A DNA stretch of 64,000 nt, taken from the NCBI RefSeq assembly GCF_040939455.1, contig NC_134136.1, positions 106,814,014 to 106,878,013 of the forward strand, given 5' to 3'. This document shows, in pieces, positions 25,056-38,850 of this stretch (its first letter is position 1; every line of letters starts with the position of its first letter). Source of the DNA: Microcebus murinus (taxonomy: Eukaryota; Chordata; Mammalia; Primates; Cheirogaleidae). The translations under genes and the position numbers were made by a program. The notes under the pieces are model-generated. The model saw only the letters and a list, made by a program, of their open reading frames with translations, searched no databases and was not told the origin of the DNA.

Positions 25056-25226
25056 CTTTCCCCAGGCAACTTCAGAATCCAAATTACTAGGCATTCCTTC
25101 AACTGCTGATCTCTTTGTCAATTCCATATCTGTAGCTGCCAGCCATTCTGTCAAGGCATTCATTTCCTTTCGCATCTTACGGGACAATTTCAAGCATTTC
25201 TCCAACTGTTGCTTCCTTTCTGTTAC
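25056..25226 (-). CDS. DMD: DMD exon 34
   Basis: A 171-bp exon encodes 57 residues, VTERKQQLEKCLKLSR to NLDSEVAWGK. It covers the end of about repeat 11 and the start of repeat 12, with the typical repeat tryptophan in LTEWLAATD. One change against recalled human sequence: KEMNVLTEW reads KEMNALTEW. The acceptor is cattttttttcag|GTAACA; the donor is GGGAAAG|gtaaaa. The frame stays open about 60 nt upstream into intron 33 and about 40 nt downstream, but the splice sites and family alignment fix the ends. Confidence 0.97.
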
Positions 25227-26429
25227 CTGAAAAAAATGATAATAAAATGTAATTTGGTTTATTTTTAATTCATATTTAGTTAGAGCCATTTAATTGGAGA
25301 TTTCATATTTTTAGCATTTAAAATAACCATTTTATTAAATGTTTGAAAAATGATATTTTAGAAAAACCATATATTCTGAATATTAATAGTGAATAAAACA
25401 GTCTAAAGCAGATGAGATCCTTCTCCCAAAAGATAGTGCATTGTATGTGTTGTCATGGTAAAAAGAAATGCTTTAAGAATTTGTCTCCAATATAAGTAAA
25501 AAATAATTTATGGCCAAATTTTATAATATATATATGGAATGACATGATTCAAACTGAAGGTATGACCCATTTCTTGCAGAAAACCTATAGTCATTTGTCA
25601 AAAAGATGGGCAATAGGTTTACAATCTTCTATACACAAATGACGCTTGCTTATGCTGGTAAGGAATCAAAATGGAAAAAGAATAGTATTTCTCTCAATAG
25701 GCAAAAGTATTTACGTAATACCTAGAATTACCAATTTTATACTCATTGCATCTTTAAAGTGTCTTATCTTCACACAAAAAATAATACCAAAAATAGGTCA
25801 CTGAGTCTTTAAACATAATTCTGTCATCCAATAGTGGCAAAAACTAAATACAAAAATAAAATTTTAACTGTCATTAATAGAGAAAATCATGATTTGATAC
25901 TGTGCTTCTGTTCTCAGTGCTTAAAACCAAGAATCTCAAAAATAAATTGTTCTACATTGCCACATAAGGGATGAACAAATTTGTATTTTTCCACCACCTT
26001 TCCAAATATACCTACATTTTATTCAGTTTGTCAGCTGTTTGGCTTGTTAAGAAGTCCAAGATCTCTTCCTAAGTGTAGTCAAATCATCAGCAAAAACCAG
26101 ATAAATAAGTTTCAGTTCCTCAAAGTCAAGTTCCTTTGCCTTACACCTCCTTAGATTACCACTATGTTCCCTGCAGTTCCTTGAACAAAGAATGGTCTCA
26201 GGAAGAATGTTTTATACATTGAATAAAGGAAAGAATGAAATCCTGCGAACCATTCATTGCAAGCCAGAAAATATAAATGGTAGAATTTACACAAAAAATT
26301 TACTCTTACAAGTTTGTTCCTGTTTTGTTTGTTATATGTCTTAGGTGTTTGAAAGAGAAAAAAAAAAAACACCTTTTTTCTGTCATGGAGGCTGGGAATC
26401 TGAATAATAGATGTCAATATTTGAGTCTG

Positions 26430-26630
26430 CAGAGGTAGCATGATGAAATGTAAGCATGTCAGGCTCTTCCATATCGAGTAAACTCTCAACTTGATTATGA
26501 TTTTGGCAGGATGACTCATTTTTCTCAGTTTACACATCTATCAAATGGTATTACACTACTTAGCACATAGGGCTGTTGTCAGAGTAAAATCAGAAAACAG
26601 TTTGAGAGAGCTTGACACTTTATAACACCT
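26430..26630 (+). repeat. MIR element
   Basis: Contains 'tttttctcagtttacacatc' and 'acttagcacatagggctgtt', in MIR order. About 200 bp, moderately diverged. Confidence 0.55.
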
Positions 26631-26928
26631 CAATCCCTTCTTCTATTCCCATTATTTCTCTTTAGGGATAGTTCAATAAAAACTGTGATTGAATGTACAT
26701 AGCAAAAGCTTTATTTACATTTTTTGTTTTTATTATTAATATTATACAGGTAATGAAAACCTCAAAAAGATTTGGGTTTTGTTGCTAAGAGATCTGAAAA
26801 GTGGAGTCTAGATTAATCTCAACTGTAAGGGAATTGATTAAAACAACAAGAACAACTGCACAAGTGCATACATGCCATATTCTTGTATTATGCAGTAGGC
26901 ATAATAATAGGTAGCACTGATATAAATA

Positions 26929-26966
26929 TATATATATATATATACACACAAACACACACACACAAC
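26929..26966. repeat. (TA)n(CA)n microsatellite
   Basis: A compound run of TA followed by CA units with one interruption, in intron 33. Confidence 0.9.
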
Positions 26967-27812
26967 CAAAATAAGAATCCGGCCATAAGCATGGAAAAAT
27001 ACCAAAGGTATTTTGTGTGTATAAAGAATTTAAAATGCTACAATCAAAATAAATATTCTGAAACCACGATAGAAATTCCAAATGCTCAAACAGATTCATT
27101 AGTTACTTTGAGAATAGTGTGTGTACATTTAAAAAATGTTTAGTTGCTGAGGCTGCAAATTCTTTTTTATTTTGTTATTTTTTCTTACAGATTTTCCCTT
27201 CTATTTTTCCCCTAAGGAAAGTAAAAGCATCTGCCCTTTGGACTGAAAGAATTTTATTTGTGTATGGGAGAAAAAATAATATACCTTATGGTGTGGTTTC
27301 CATGCATAGTTATTTTTTCTATGTGCTATTGGTAGAAAAAGGATTCTAGATTCAATATTTCAAAGAAATTCTATCTTCCCAAAGCTAATGCATTATTGAT
27401 TTTTATTTATTTTATTTTGCTTATTTCCAGCTGAATAGGTTTTTAAAAAACAGTAGACAGTGCCCTCTTAAGGAAAATTGAGTTTTACACAATTTTGGTG
27501 GGGAATGGATACAGCTAAAAGAGTGCCACCTGCAGTAAAATGTTTCAACAGTTATTGTGTTATGAACACTTAAAAATGTATTTTGGGGATAATATAAGCA
27601 TTGCTATTAATGTATATTTTCATAAAAATCAAAGCATGGAGAATTGAAAAAAGAATAGTAGGTATTATTACATCAAGGCTGCTAAGTTTAATGGCATTCA
27701 ATAAATTAATGAGATTTAGATATAAGAAACTTTTTATTTCTATTCATTGAACACTTAAACGAAGTGGCTGATATTTAAATAAATATTATAGTAAAATTCT
27801 GTACTGTATGAA

Positions 27813-28207
27813 AAGTACTATAGGCTGAATTGTGTCCCTGAACAATTAATATTAATATGTTGACACTCTAACCCCTAATGTGATTGTGTCTTAAAGAACT
27901 ATATTTAGTCCTGAGAAAGTAATTAAGGTTAAATGAGGTCATAAGGGTGGGGCTCTAGTTTAATAGACTGTAGCCTTAATAATAAGTTTTCTCTCTTTCT
28001 CTCTCTCCCTTTTATCTCTCCTCCACCCCATGTGAGGATACAGTGAGAAGGTAGCCACCTAAAAGCTAAGAAGAAAACTCTCACCAGGAACTGGATGGGA
28101 CAGCTTCGTGTTCTTGGACTTCCAAACTCCAAAGCTTTGAGGAATAAAGTTCTGTTGTATAAGCCACTCTGTCTATTCTATTTTGTTAGGGCAGCCTGAA
28201 CTGACTA
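27813..28207 (+). mobile_element. MLT1/MST-type MaLR LTR
   Basis: Begins 'ataggctgaattgtgtccct', contains 'ccatgtgaggatacagtgag' and ends with 'aataaagttctgttgtataa' and 'gggcagcctgaactgact'. A near-complete solo LTR of about 395 bp. Confidence 0.85.
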
Positions 28208-28669
28208 CCACAAAAAGGTAACACATACTGAACTAAGGCAATTACAAATATGTGAATTCTGAAGATGATTAAAATAGAAGGTTCCTTTTGTATATAAAAA
28301 TAATATAATAAATTAAACATTGCTACCTTTGCTTTTATTCAACAAAGCCACTGTTAAAAATGGTTTGAAGGTGAAAATGCAATTATTTTTTCTCAGCCAA
28401 AGAATATATGACATACCACATTTTTATAAGATCCCTTACATGATCCCTTAATCATTAATGATTCTAAATTTCTACTTCAAAAATAAATTTCTGCCCTATG
28501 TTGCTGCTGTATTCTGTCATACTATTAAAGTTAAGTATGATTTCTTAGTACTCTTTTCATTTTGCTTTAATATTACTAAGTGGAATGTGGCTAAAATAAA
28601 TAAATTCTCAAATATATATTTTCAGGGATAAAGAGGGCTTTGGATCATTTTAAATATCATTCAATTCTT

Positions 28670-28962
28670 TTTTGTTTGTTCATTGGTATTTTTGAGATCT
28701 TGTTCTGTTGCCCTGGCTAGAGTGGCATCATCATAGCTCACTGCAGCCTCAAATTCCTGGGTTCAAGCATTCCTCCTGCCTCAGCCTCCAGAATAGCTAG
28801 GAATACAGGCAAATACCATCACATCCAGGTAATTTTCTATTTTTTCTGGAGCTTATGTTTCACTTTTGTTCAGACTGGTCTCAAACTCCTGGCCTCAAGA
28901 AATCCTTGCATCTTGTCCCCCCAAAGTGCTAGGATTACAGACACGAGCCACTGCTCCAAGCC
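28670..28962 (-). mobile_element. old Alu (AluJ-like)
   Basis: A heavily substituted dimer in the same direction as DMD without the lemur linker. The target duplication tcaattctt is still perfect over 9 bp (28661-28669 and 28963-28971). Confidence 0.88.
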
Positions 28963-29960
28963 TCAATTCTTAACAATAATAATGTCAGGGCACTAATAAC
29001 CTTCTAATGTAATGTTTGGTGTTTTAAATTCTAATTGATTTATTCTATTTTATTTTATGTTAAATTAATTTTTGCAAAGGCAAAGATTTTTGTCTAAATC
29101 CTTATGACAAAGAAGAGGCCTGAGGAATGATTATACTACAAAAGGTAAATGGAGAAAACTTTCCCAAAATATATATTTTCCATTTTAAGAAAACATACTC
29201 ATCAACATATTCTTTTAACATAAAGTCACACAGATCAAATTATGAACTGTTGAATATAAAGAAAATAAATCTCCAGGATTAAACAAGCTATAGCAATAGG
29301 ATTAATATTAGAGATTACTTAACCTCTAATTAATTATAAACTAGAAATTATTCAATATTTTGTAATTGATGTTAAATATGGAAAAACTGGTATATGTGAT
29401 AATTGACAAATACTGGAATAAGATACCAAGTGCAGATACAACTTTCCTCTGTGTGTTTATCTTTAACACAATGATAAGCTTCTCTAACAGGATATAAAGG
29501 CCTTTTATTCCAAAGGTACCTTGGTAGATTAAACGAGCAGTTGAAATATATTTTAGTTCAAGATTGTCATCATGCTTTACTATTGACTAGGTATTAGTGT
29601 TCCTTATTTTTGGAACAAATTAGGAGAAACTTTTGTCAGAGGACCACAACAAACTCTCTTGAAAAGCATGCCAAATATAAATTAGAGGGTTTTATAAATA
29701 TAAAAATAAAGGTTATCAGCTAACAAAAATGATTATTTTCAGATTTTTATTTGAATCTAAAATTTACTTTCAGTGATAACAAATTTGCAATTAGTAGATT
29801 CAAGATACATACTTTAATCCACTTTCAAGGTCACATATTAATACTAGAAATGTACCTCTCCATTGCTATGTCCATGGCTACATATGGACATTAATAGTTG
29901 GGTCTAAGATGAGGTGACAATTTTCTCAAAGATGTTACTCTATTCAATAAAGTCAGGAAC

Positions 29961-30349
<389 letters not shown>

Positions 30350-30775
30350 ATAAAGTCGGGAACCAGATTTGTAAAAATATAACTTTTTACCCACCCAGAG
30401 ATTGATTTCCTTTAGTAAGTATGAAATTAAAATGTTGAAAGTTCATTTTTATTTTTTCTTAACTGGCCCTTCAGATAAACATTTATTCACTACTGATTTT
30501 TTCCTTCTACACTAAGCATTAGAAAAGTAAAATTATTCCAAAGTAGCACATTTAAAAATGTTCATTTAGGCACTTAAAATAAACTTGCACTTATTTAGAA
30601 ATGGCCATAAATGCCAAGGAAAGGACATTTCATTTTCATAAGTTCAAGGAAAAAAAGCCCATTACTTAATTACTAAGAAAATACATTTATTCTCTTAGAT
30701 ACTATAAAATGTATTAAGCAATTAAAACTTTTTAAAGAAAAAAATAATTATTACTATGTTAATACTTTAAGTTTT

Positions 30776-31111
30776 TTTTTTTTTTTTTTTTGAGACAGAG
30801 TCTCACTTTGTCGCCCAGGCTAGAGTGAGTGCCATGGCGTCAGCCTAGCTCACAGCAACCTCAAACTCCTGGCTCAAGCAATCCTCCTGCCTCAGCCTCC
30901 CAAGTAGCTGGGACTACAGGCATGCGCCACCATGCCCGGCTAATTTTTTTTTTATATATATATTAGTTGGCCAATTAATTTCTTTCTATTTATAGTAGAG
31001 ACGGGGTCTCACTCTTGCTCAGGCTGGGTTTGAACTCCTGACCTCGAGCAATCCGCCCGCCTCGGCCTCCCAGAGAGCTAGGATTACAGGCGTGAGCCAC
31101 CGCGCCCGGCC
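30776..31111 (-). mobile_element. young lemur-type Alu
   Basis: Full-length dimer in the same direction as DMD. The target duplication tactttaagtttt is perfect (30763-30775 and 31112-31124). It lies about 430 bp from an opposed Alu. Confidence 0.95.
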
Positions 31112-31254
31112 TACTTTAAGTTTTAATTGAGGACCAAAATATTATAAAAAGTTTAGAATAATGTAAAATAATGGCAGAGAAATGGACCAGTCAGTCCACT
31201 ATACTGAAAATTCATGTTCTCATGGTTTCTTTTTATAATTACTAAATTTGAAAA

Positions 31255-33365
31255 GAAAAAGTTAAATGATCACTGTTTGTAGATGACATAATCTTATATA
31301 TAAAAAGATCCTAAAGAATCTACCAAAATTGTTAGAAATAATAAATGAATTCAGTAAGGTGGCAATGTACAAAATTAGCATACTCAAATAAGTAGCATTT
31401 ATATATACTAAGAAGTAACTATGCAAAAATGAAACCAAGAATCCAATCACATTTATAATAACATACAAAAGTAAAATATTAGAAATAAATTTAACCAAGG
31501 AAGTAAAAAATCTATACAACAAAAACTATAAAACTTTCATTTAATAAATTCAAGAAGACACAAATAAATAAAAAGATATTCATGGATTAGAAGAAATAAT
31601 ATTGTTAAAATGTCCATACTACCCAAAGCAATCTACAGAATCAATGCAACCCCTACCAAAATACCAATAACATTCTTCACAGAAACAGAAAAAAAATCCC
31701 AATTTTACCCAGAACCACAGTAAACACAGAATTGCCTGAGCCATCCTGAGCAAAAAGAACCAATCTGAAGGAATCACAAATTCCTTCAGACTTCAAATTA
31801 TACTACAAACCTATCATGACCCAAACAGCATAGTAACAACATAAAAACAGACACTTAGACCAACGGAACAGAATAGAGAACCCAGGAATAAATCTACACA
31901 TTTACACATTTACAGTGAACTCATTTTTGACAAAGGTGTCAAAAATATACTTTAGGGAAAGGACAGTCTCTTCCATAAATGGTGCTGGGAAATCTGGATA
32001 TCAATATGCAGAAGAATGAAATGAGACCCCTATCCTTTACCATACACAAAATCAACTCAAATCAAATCAAATCAACATCTTTAAAGACTTAAATTTAAGA
32101 CATGAAACTACTAGAAGAAAATATTTGGGAAATGCTCCAGCAAAGTTGGTCTTGGTATATATTTCTTGAGTAATATCCCCAAAGCATAGGCAAGCAAAGT
32201 GAAATTGGACAAGCTAAAAGCCTTTGCAAGACAAACGAAACAATCAACAAAGTTAAGAGACCATCCACAGAATGGGAAAAATATTTACAAACTATCCATT
32301 TGACAAGGGATTAATAATCATAATATATAAGGTACTCAACTCAGTAGGAAAAAATCAATTTAATTTTAAAAATGGGAAAAATCTGAATAGACAGTTCTCA
32401 AAAGAAGAAATATAAATGGCCAACAGGTATATGAAAAAATGTTCAACATCATCAATTATCAGAGAAATGCAAATCAAAACTACAGTGAGATATTATCTTC
32501 TCCCAGTTAAAATGGTTTTTACCCAAAAGACAGGCTATAATGAATGCTGGCATGTATGTGAAGAAAAGGGAACCCTGGTACACTGTTTGGGGGAATGCAA
32601 TTAGTGTAATCACTATGGAGAACAGTATAGAGGTTCCTCAAAAAACTAAAAATAGAACTACCATTTGACCACCAATCTCAATGCTTGATATATATGTCCA
32701 AAAAAAAAAAAAAAACACAGAAAAACAAAAACATAAAAGGAAATCAGTATATGGAAAAGACATGTGCACTCCCATTTTTATTGCAGCACTTTATTTATTG
32801 GAATCGACTTAAGTGCCCATCAACAGATGAATAGATAAATAAAATGTGGTACATATATACAAGAGAATATTAGTCTTCCATAAAAAGGATGAAGTCCTAT
32901 CATTTGCAACAACAGGGATGTAAATGGAGGGCATTATATTAAGTGAAATCAGCTAGACACAGAAAAATAAATTTTGTATGTTCTTGCTTATATGTGAGAG
33001 CTAAACACTTTTAAGAATTGAACTCATAGAGATAGAGAGTAGAATGATGGCTACCAGAGGCAGAGAGGGGATAAATTGTGGATGGCTAATGTGTACACAA
33101 ATACAGTTAAATTGAATAAGGTCCAGTATTCAGTAGCAGAATACTGTGACAATAGTTAATAACAATTTAGTGTATATTTTCAAAGAACTAAAACAGTTGA
33201 AGAGGAATGTTCCTAACACAGAGAAATTATAAATGCTTGAGGTGATGGATACCCTAATTACCCTGATTTGATCATTATATATTGTATGTCTGTATCAAGA
33301 CATCACAGGCACCACATAAATATATATGATTAATATGTACCCATAACACTTTAAAAAAATTAAAA
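31255..33365 (+). mobile_element. 5'-truncated L1, ORF2 3' half and 3' UTR
   Basis: Starts just at the reverse transcriptase active-site region: the frame at about 31268 reads SLFVDDIILY, where L1 usually has FADD. It continues through decayed ORF2 sequence to an L1 3' UTR and an A-rich end near 33350. Many stops and frameshifts; inactive. Antisense to DMD. Confidence 0.88.
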
Positions 33366-33900
33366 AAGAACAAAGCTGGAGCCACCAAATTACCTGATTC
33401 CAAAATATACCACAAAGCTAAAGTAATTGAAAGAACATAGTATTAGCATAAAAACATATAGACCAATGGAACAGAATAGAGAGCCCAGAAATAAAGCCTC
33501 ACATTTATGATCAAATGATCTTTGACAAAGGCACCAAGAACACACAACAGGGAAAGGACTGTCTCTTCAATAAATGGTACTGTGAAATAGGATATCCACA
33601 TGTAGAAAAATGAAACTGATCCCTATCTCACACCATATCCAAATATCAACTCAAAATGTGTTAAAGGCTTAAATGTAAGTTCTGAAACTATAAAATGACT
33701 AGAAGGAAACATAGGGAAAAAGCCTCCTGACATTGGTCTTGGCAAAGATTTTTTTGGATATGACTCTAAAAGCACAGGCATCAACAAGAACAAAAATAGA
33801 CAAGTGGGAATCATCAAACAAAAACGCTTCTGCTCAGTAAAGGACACAATCAACAGAGTGAAATGCCAACTTACTAGCAAAATTTTAAATCATCAAAGTT
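33366..33900 (+). mobile_element. second L1 ORF2 fragment
   Basis: Repeats the ORF2 C-terminal region already seen near 31740-32240 ('gaccaatggaacagaataga', 'ggaaaggactgtctcttcaa'). It is therefore a separate L1 piece, in the same orientation, directly abutting the 3' end of the previous one. Confidence 0.82.
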
Positions 33901-34170
33901 CTAACTATACAGACTATTTGTGCTGCGGGAAGTGAGATGACTATCCTAGACATCCCACAGTTTTGGAAAGAGGAGATAGAGACATCTCTTCATTATCAAT
34001 GTAATTAAGCATCTTTAATTAACAGTGAGATGGAGTTGGTCATAAGACTTTGATCAGGGCAACAATATAAAAATAATTACAGAGTCATATTATATAGTTG
34101 GCTATTCATACTATCTTATTAGCCAAGTGCGGTAGATCGTGAAAGCTTGGCCATATGGGTAAATAATTTC

Positions 34171-34243
34171 TGCGGAACGTTCCAACTCCATTAAACCTAA
34201 TATGATCTATGTGGAATGTGTCAACTCCATTAGACCTAAATAT
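34171..34243. repeat. two-copy tandem duplication
   Basis: Copies at 34171-34203 and 34210-34243 share 'caactccatta' and 'acctaa' and a similar 5' part. Period 39 bp, diverged by several substitutions. Confidence 0.7.
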
Positions 34244-34609
34244 AAATAGATGCAGTAGTTTATAATATTTACCAGTCTTTAAGTCATCATAAGTAAATTT
34301 ATACAATGGAAAGAAGGCAAATTTAGAACAAAGAAACTCTTATACAATTATCTGAAGGGCTAATAATAAAAACCTCCCCCGAGTGCAGTTTTCAATCTGC
34401 ACTGAATAGCAGAACTTCAATGATTAATTATTGTTTCTTAATAAGAATTCACATGGAAATATATATGTGCGTGTACATATATGAGAGAGAGAAAAAATTC
34501 TGAGATTCCAATTGTACATAATTTACATAATTTACTGCCTCATGCTTTCTTGATTTACAAATTATAAGTAAAGTGGAAAGTAGTGTTTGTGGTCTCAGCA
34601 CGCACGCAC

Positions 34610-34765
34610 CTTCGCTCCCAGCTCATTATAATGCAATTTCAAAGCTGTTACTCTTTCATCAAGCTCTTTGGGATTTTCTGTCTGTTTCTTCTGTACAATC
34701 TGACGTCCAGTTTTTATCACCATTTCCACTTCAGACTTCACTTCACTTAGACTTTTATACAAGTT
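34610..34765 (-). CDS. DMD: DMD exon 33
   Basis: A 156-bp exon encodes 52 residues, [14 protein letters not shown] to [10 protein letters not shown], within about repeat 11. The protein appears unchanged from recalled human sequence. The acceptor is tttttcacttag|AACTTG and the donor is GCGAAG|gtgcgt. A spectrin-like heptad pattern and high Lys/Glu content are visible. Two CpGs lie at the 3' end of the exon and two more in the start of the intron, unusual for this AT-rich region. Confidence 0.97.
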
Positions 34766-35020
34766 CTAAGTGAAAAAATAAAACAAAACATAATAATAAG
34801 CAACAGTGTTAAATTAACTCATATCATTAACAAAAAGAAATAGAGTAAATAGTCCCATAATTAGTATTCAATGTCTATAGGCTTAATAGAATAGTATTTT
34901 GCAGCTGTGGTAGATATGCAGTTTTTGCATCTTCTATTGATTTAATGTTTTTACCTGCAATTATAAACAAAAATACACACATGCATAATTTGCAGCTATT
35001 CTTACGAATGCATTAAATAT

Positions 35021-35060
35021 ATATATGTGTGTGTGTATATGTATACACACACACATATAT
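35021..35060. repeat. perfect 18-bp hairpin of opposed TG and CA repeats
   Basis: Left arm 35021-35038 and right arm 35043-35060 are exact reverse complements (atatatgtgtgtgtgtat and its inverse) with a 4-nt loop atgt. It lies 256 bp upstream (in transcript terms, downstream) of exon 33. Confidence 0.93.
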
Positions 35061-35141
35061 TTCAATCCAATTTCATAATGGTCATTTCTAAATGTCACAT
35101 GATTTCTATTTTAAATTTTAATTTGAGCCATGAATTTGAAT

Positions 35142-35285
35142 AAATTAATTCATTCATTCAGTGGGTATTTATTCAGTGCCTACAATGTACCAGATAGGAT
35201 TTGAGTCACTGGGGAATTAGTGGTGGCCAAGATACACACATTCACTGTTGTTCTCATGGTGCTTATGCTTTAGTGGGGTAAAATA
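35142..35285 (-). repeat. L2 3'-end fragment
   Basis: 'ttcattcattcagtgggtat', 'cagtgcctacaatgtaccag' and 'ctcatggtgcttatgcttta' match the reversed L2 3' end. Confidence 0.7.
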
Positions 35286-37267
35286 TCAAAATTTTCAGAT
35301 CATAATTTTAATATATATTATATCATATATAAAGAACAGAGGTAGTTTTAAGTATGTTAATTAGATTATACAAATTTCTTAATGGCGTTCAAAAATATAA
35401 ACAGATATAAAAATATTATTTAAAACTCACATGAATATCACATCTATAAAGTACTCATATATTGTTTCACAAGAGTAGGTTGCCATAAAAAAGCCTCATG
35501 AGACAAGTGTCATAACTTTGGAAGATAGCTATGCTCATCACGATACCACCAACACTTCATTTGGTGTCATGACTTTGCTTTGTAATTATTTTTCTGGAAA
35601 TATTTATGTTTGTATATATGCATGTATATATGAGTATATGTGTATAAATGTATATACTAGTTTATATTACACATTGCTGCTTTTATTTGTTCAGTGGTAA
35701 GTCTGAATGATAAATACTTATTTTACTATTACCTAGAAATAAGCTTGCTAGTAGGTCATTGTTTTTTGGAACTAGAACAAAAATTGAGGTTTTTTTTCTC
35801 TTTTCAGTTTAAAATAAATGCCTAAAACAAAACATTTTGTAAAGGCTGAGCAATTATATGATTAATCAAGGTTACATGGAAAATGTATTTCCATCTTAAT
35901 CCCTTCTTTTGATGATTTATGTTAATATTCATTTATTAATAATTGTGAGTTTTTTCTGAGTTTTGTAGAGGAATTCTTTTTGTCACTTCATATTACTTTT
36001 GTCATAAGAGATATATAAATGTCAGCATATTTGGAAACATTGAAATCATTAATTGTTATGTTGGGAATCAACTATGTAAATTTTGAAATCAAAGATTCTT
36101 CCAAATGATTTACTTTTTAAACTTTGAAAAAATATCAATGCTTTATTTTTATGAAGAAAGCTCATTCAAGCTACTATTACCTATTAACATAATTTCATTC
36201 AATAGGTAAAGAAAATATTTATAAACAATGAGAAGAAATATTCCTTATATTTGTATTTGTTCCAGTAAGAATTTTAATAGACAAAATTGTCTTGAAGGGA
36301 AGGCCATGGTTATGGTATAAGCCACAAAGCAACTTAAGTAATGAAAAGTCTAAAAGTTGTGAAGAATAGATGTCCTTATGAAAGAACTACTTGACTTGGT
36401 CTCGACATTCAAACCAGAACAAGAAACAAATTGAGCAAGTACCTTGAGCTGTTTCCTTTGTATGGGTACAGGGTACAAAAACAGAATATGGGCATAGATA
36501 GGGTTGTTTTCAGCTCATATTTACTGGTAGATAAGTTTTATGAGTTAACATTAGAGACAGGTTCTGAGAAGAGGCTGAACAGATAGATCTCCCTTTGCAA
36601 ATATGAGTCAAGAAAGTATAGTCGGGTCACTTTTCTTTCAATTCTTTTGCAAAATTTAAGATATATCTCCATGTATTCCCACTATTACTCAGAAAATATT
36701 AGTTAATCATTGTATATCATTATATTCAAAATTCCTTTTTGGGGGTAAGAATATTTAAAGTAATTATAGCACTAATATTCAGCCTAAAATATGAATAAAT
36801 GTTATTGGATATAAAACACTGCATAGTTTTTCAAAAATAAATATATACATTTATTTTAAAATGTTTGTTTAAAAGAGATATTTTCCCATTCCTAATGATA
36901 TGACTGAAATGTACCTAAAGGGGTTTGTTTTTCATTTATATTATGGAGTAGATGCAGAAACAATACTTAAAACACAAAGTACTAAGGAGGCTTCCTTTCC
37001 CTTTAATATTAATAACATTCAGCATTTTCATTTCATATGAATTTCTACCTTTATGATTCATAGCTCACGTAGAGTTATATAATACCTATATGACTCTAGT
37101 ATATACCCTCATACTTCAACTTTATGCTGTCAGAGGAATCACTGACTTGGTAAATTTCCAATAATCACAACATAGGACACTACTAGATAGTCCAAGTCTA
37201 ATGATGACTTCTGCTACAGGCTGTGTTGTCTGGTGGCATTTCAGTGTATATCCAACACTGATATTTA

Positions 37268-37450
37268 ATGGAGAGATGTTAGAGTTTGGAATAAGAGTAC
37301 CCGGATTGGATCCTGCTTTGCCCTTTACCAGATGTTTGTCTTTAAATTCTCTCAGGTAATTCTCTAATTCTCAGCCTTGAGAATTAGAGATGACTTCTGT
37401 AAATCAGTTAGCTTACTTGGCACTCATTATTTCTGGATTATATATTATTA
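37268..37450 (+). repeat. MIR with hairpin rearrangement
   Basis: 'gagtacccggattggatcct', 'gctttgccctttaccaga' and 'tctctaattctcagcct' follow MIR order; the next block is replaced by an inverted copy of the preceding one (37378-37390). Confidence 0.55.
37361..37390. repeat. perfect 13-bp inverted repeat
   Basis: tctctaattctca at 37361-37373 and its exact reverse complement at 37378-37390, with loop gcct. Confidence 0.95.
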
Positions 37451-37805
37451 TTGTAGCTACTGCTGTTGTTGCTGTTTTTAGATTAATACATTTCCTTTGT
37501 GGATTTCCATTTAAAATATATTCAAAGTACCACGAGAATTAAACAAGGGAGACACCCTTTTATATTCTACACAGTCCTTAGCAGAATCATAGATTCAAAA
37601 ATGACAGTTATAGATTAGGTATTACTTGGCTACTATATCATAAAAGTTCTTGTCTCTCAATACACTTGTGCCAATTTTTGTTCTGAATCCTAAAATTATA
37701 CACTGTAATTATTACAGTTGTCTGAAAACAATTTTACTACAAAAGAGGATCATCAAATACTTCTTAATAAGGAAAGTTGGCATACTTGCCACCAGAAATA
37801 CATAC

Positions 37806-37979
37806 CACACAATGATTTAACTGTGACTGTACTACTTCCTGTTCAACACTTTTTGTTTCCAACGCAGGCAAGTGCATCTTCACTTCGTCTAAAATCATCT
37901 TACTTTCTTGTAGCCGCTGCTCAAAATTAGCTGGTTTCTGGAATAATCGAAACTTCATGGAGACATCTTGCAATTTTTT
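37806..37979 (-). CDS. DMD: DMD exon 32
   Basis: A 174-bp exon encodes 58 residues, KKLQDVSMKFRLFQ to SQLNHCV, spanning the end of about repeat 10 and the start of repeat 11. It looks identical to recalled human sequence. The acceptor is gtccttacag|AAAAAATTG; the donor is GTGTG|gtatgt, where the exon ends GTG. Phase 0 and in frame with both neighbours. Biochemical work places a second, charge-based actin-binding region from about repeat 11 onward. Confidence 0.97.
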
Positions 37980-38739
<760 letters not shown>

Positions 38740-38850
38740 CTGTGCAACATCAATTTGGGATAGGACCCTTTGGGCAGCCTCCTTCCCCTGGTTGTGTTTC
38801 TTCATTTCTTCTAAACTGATCTCATGACTTGTCAAATCCGATTGGATTTT
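38740..38850 (-). CDS. DMD: DMD exon 31
   Basis: A 111-bp exon encodes 37 residues, from KIQSDLTSHEISLEE to VLSQIDVAQ, continuing the coiled helix of repeat 10. It appears identical to the human protein as recalled. The acceptor is gtcccaccag|AAAATC, with a likely branch region ctgactaat about 26 nt upstream; the donor is GCACAG|gtacat. It is phase 0 on both sides and follows the 22-kb intron 30. Only 760 bp separate it from exon 32. Confidence 0.97.

Larger units (their letters stand above)
34766..37805 (-). other. DMD: DMD intron 32
   Basis: A 3.0-kb intron without Alus. It holds an opposed TG/CA hairpin at 35021-35060, an L2 fragment and a MIR carrying a perfect 13-bp hairpin. 35290-37260 is unassigned AT-rich sequence. 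Confidence 0.94.

Noticed and set aside
26151..26537. A 128-codon open frame on the minus strand, the longest such frame outside DMD exons and L1
   Set aside because: Low-complexity, Phe/Leu-rich composition from AT-rich DNA and overlap with a MIR element; no family resemblance and no splice logic with DMD.
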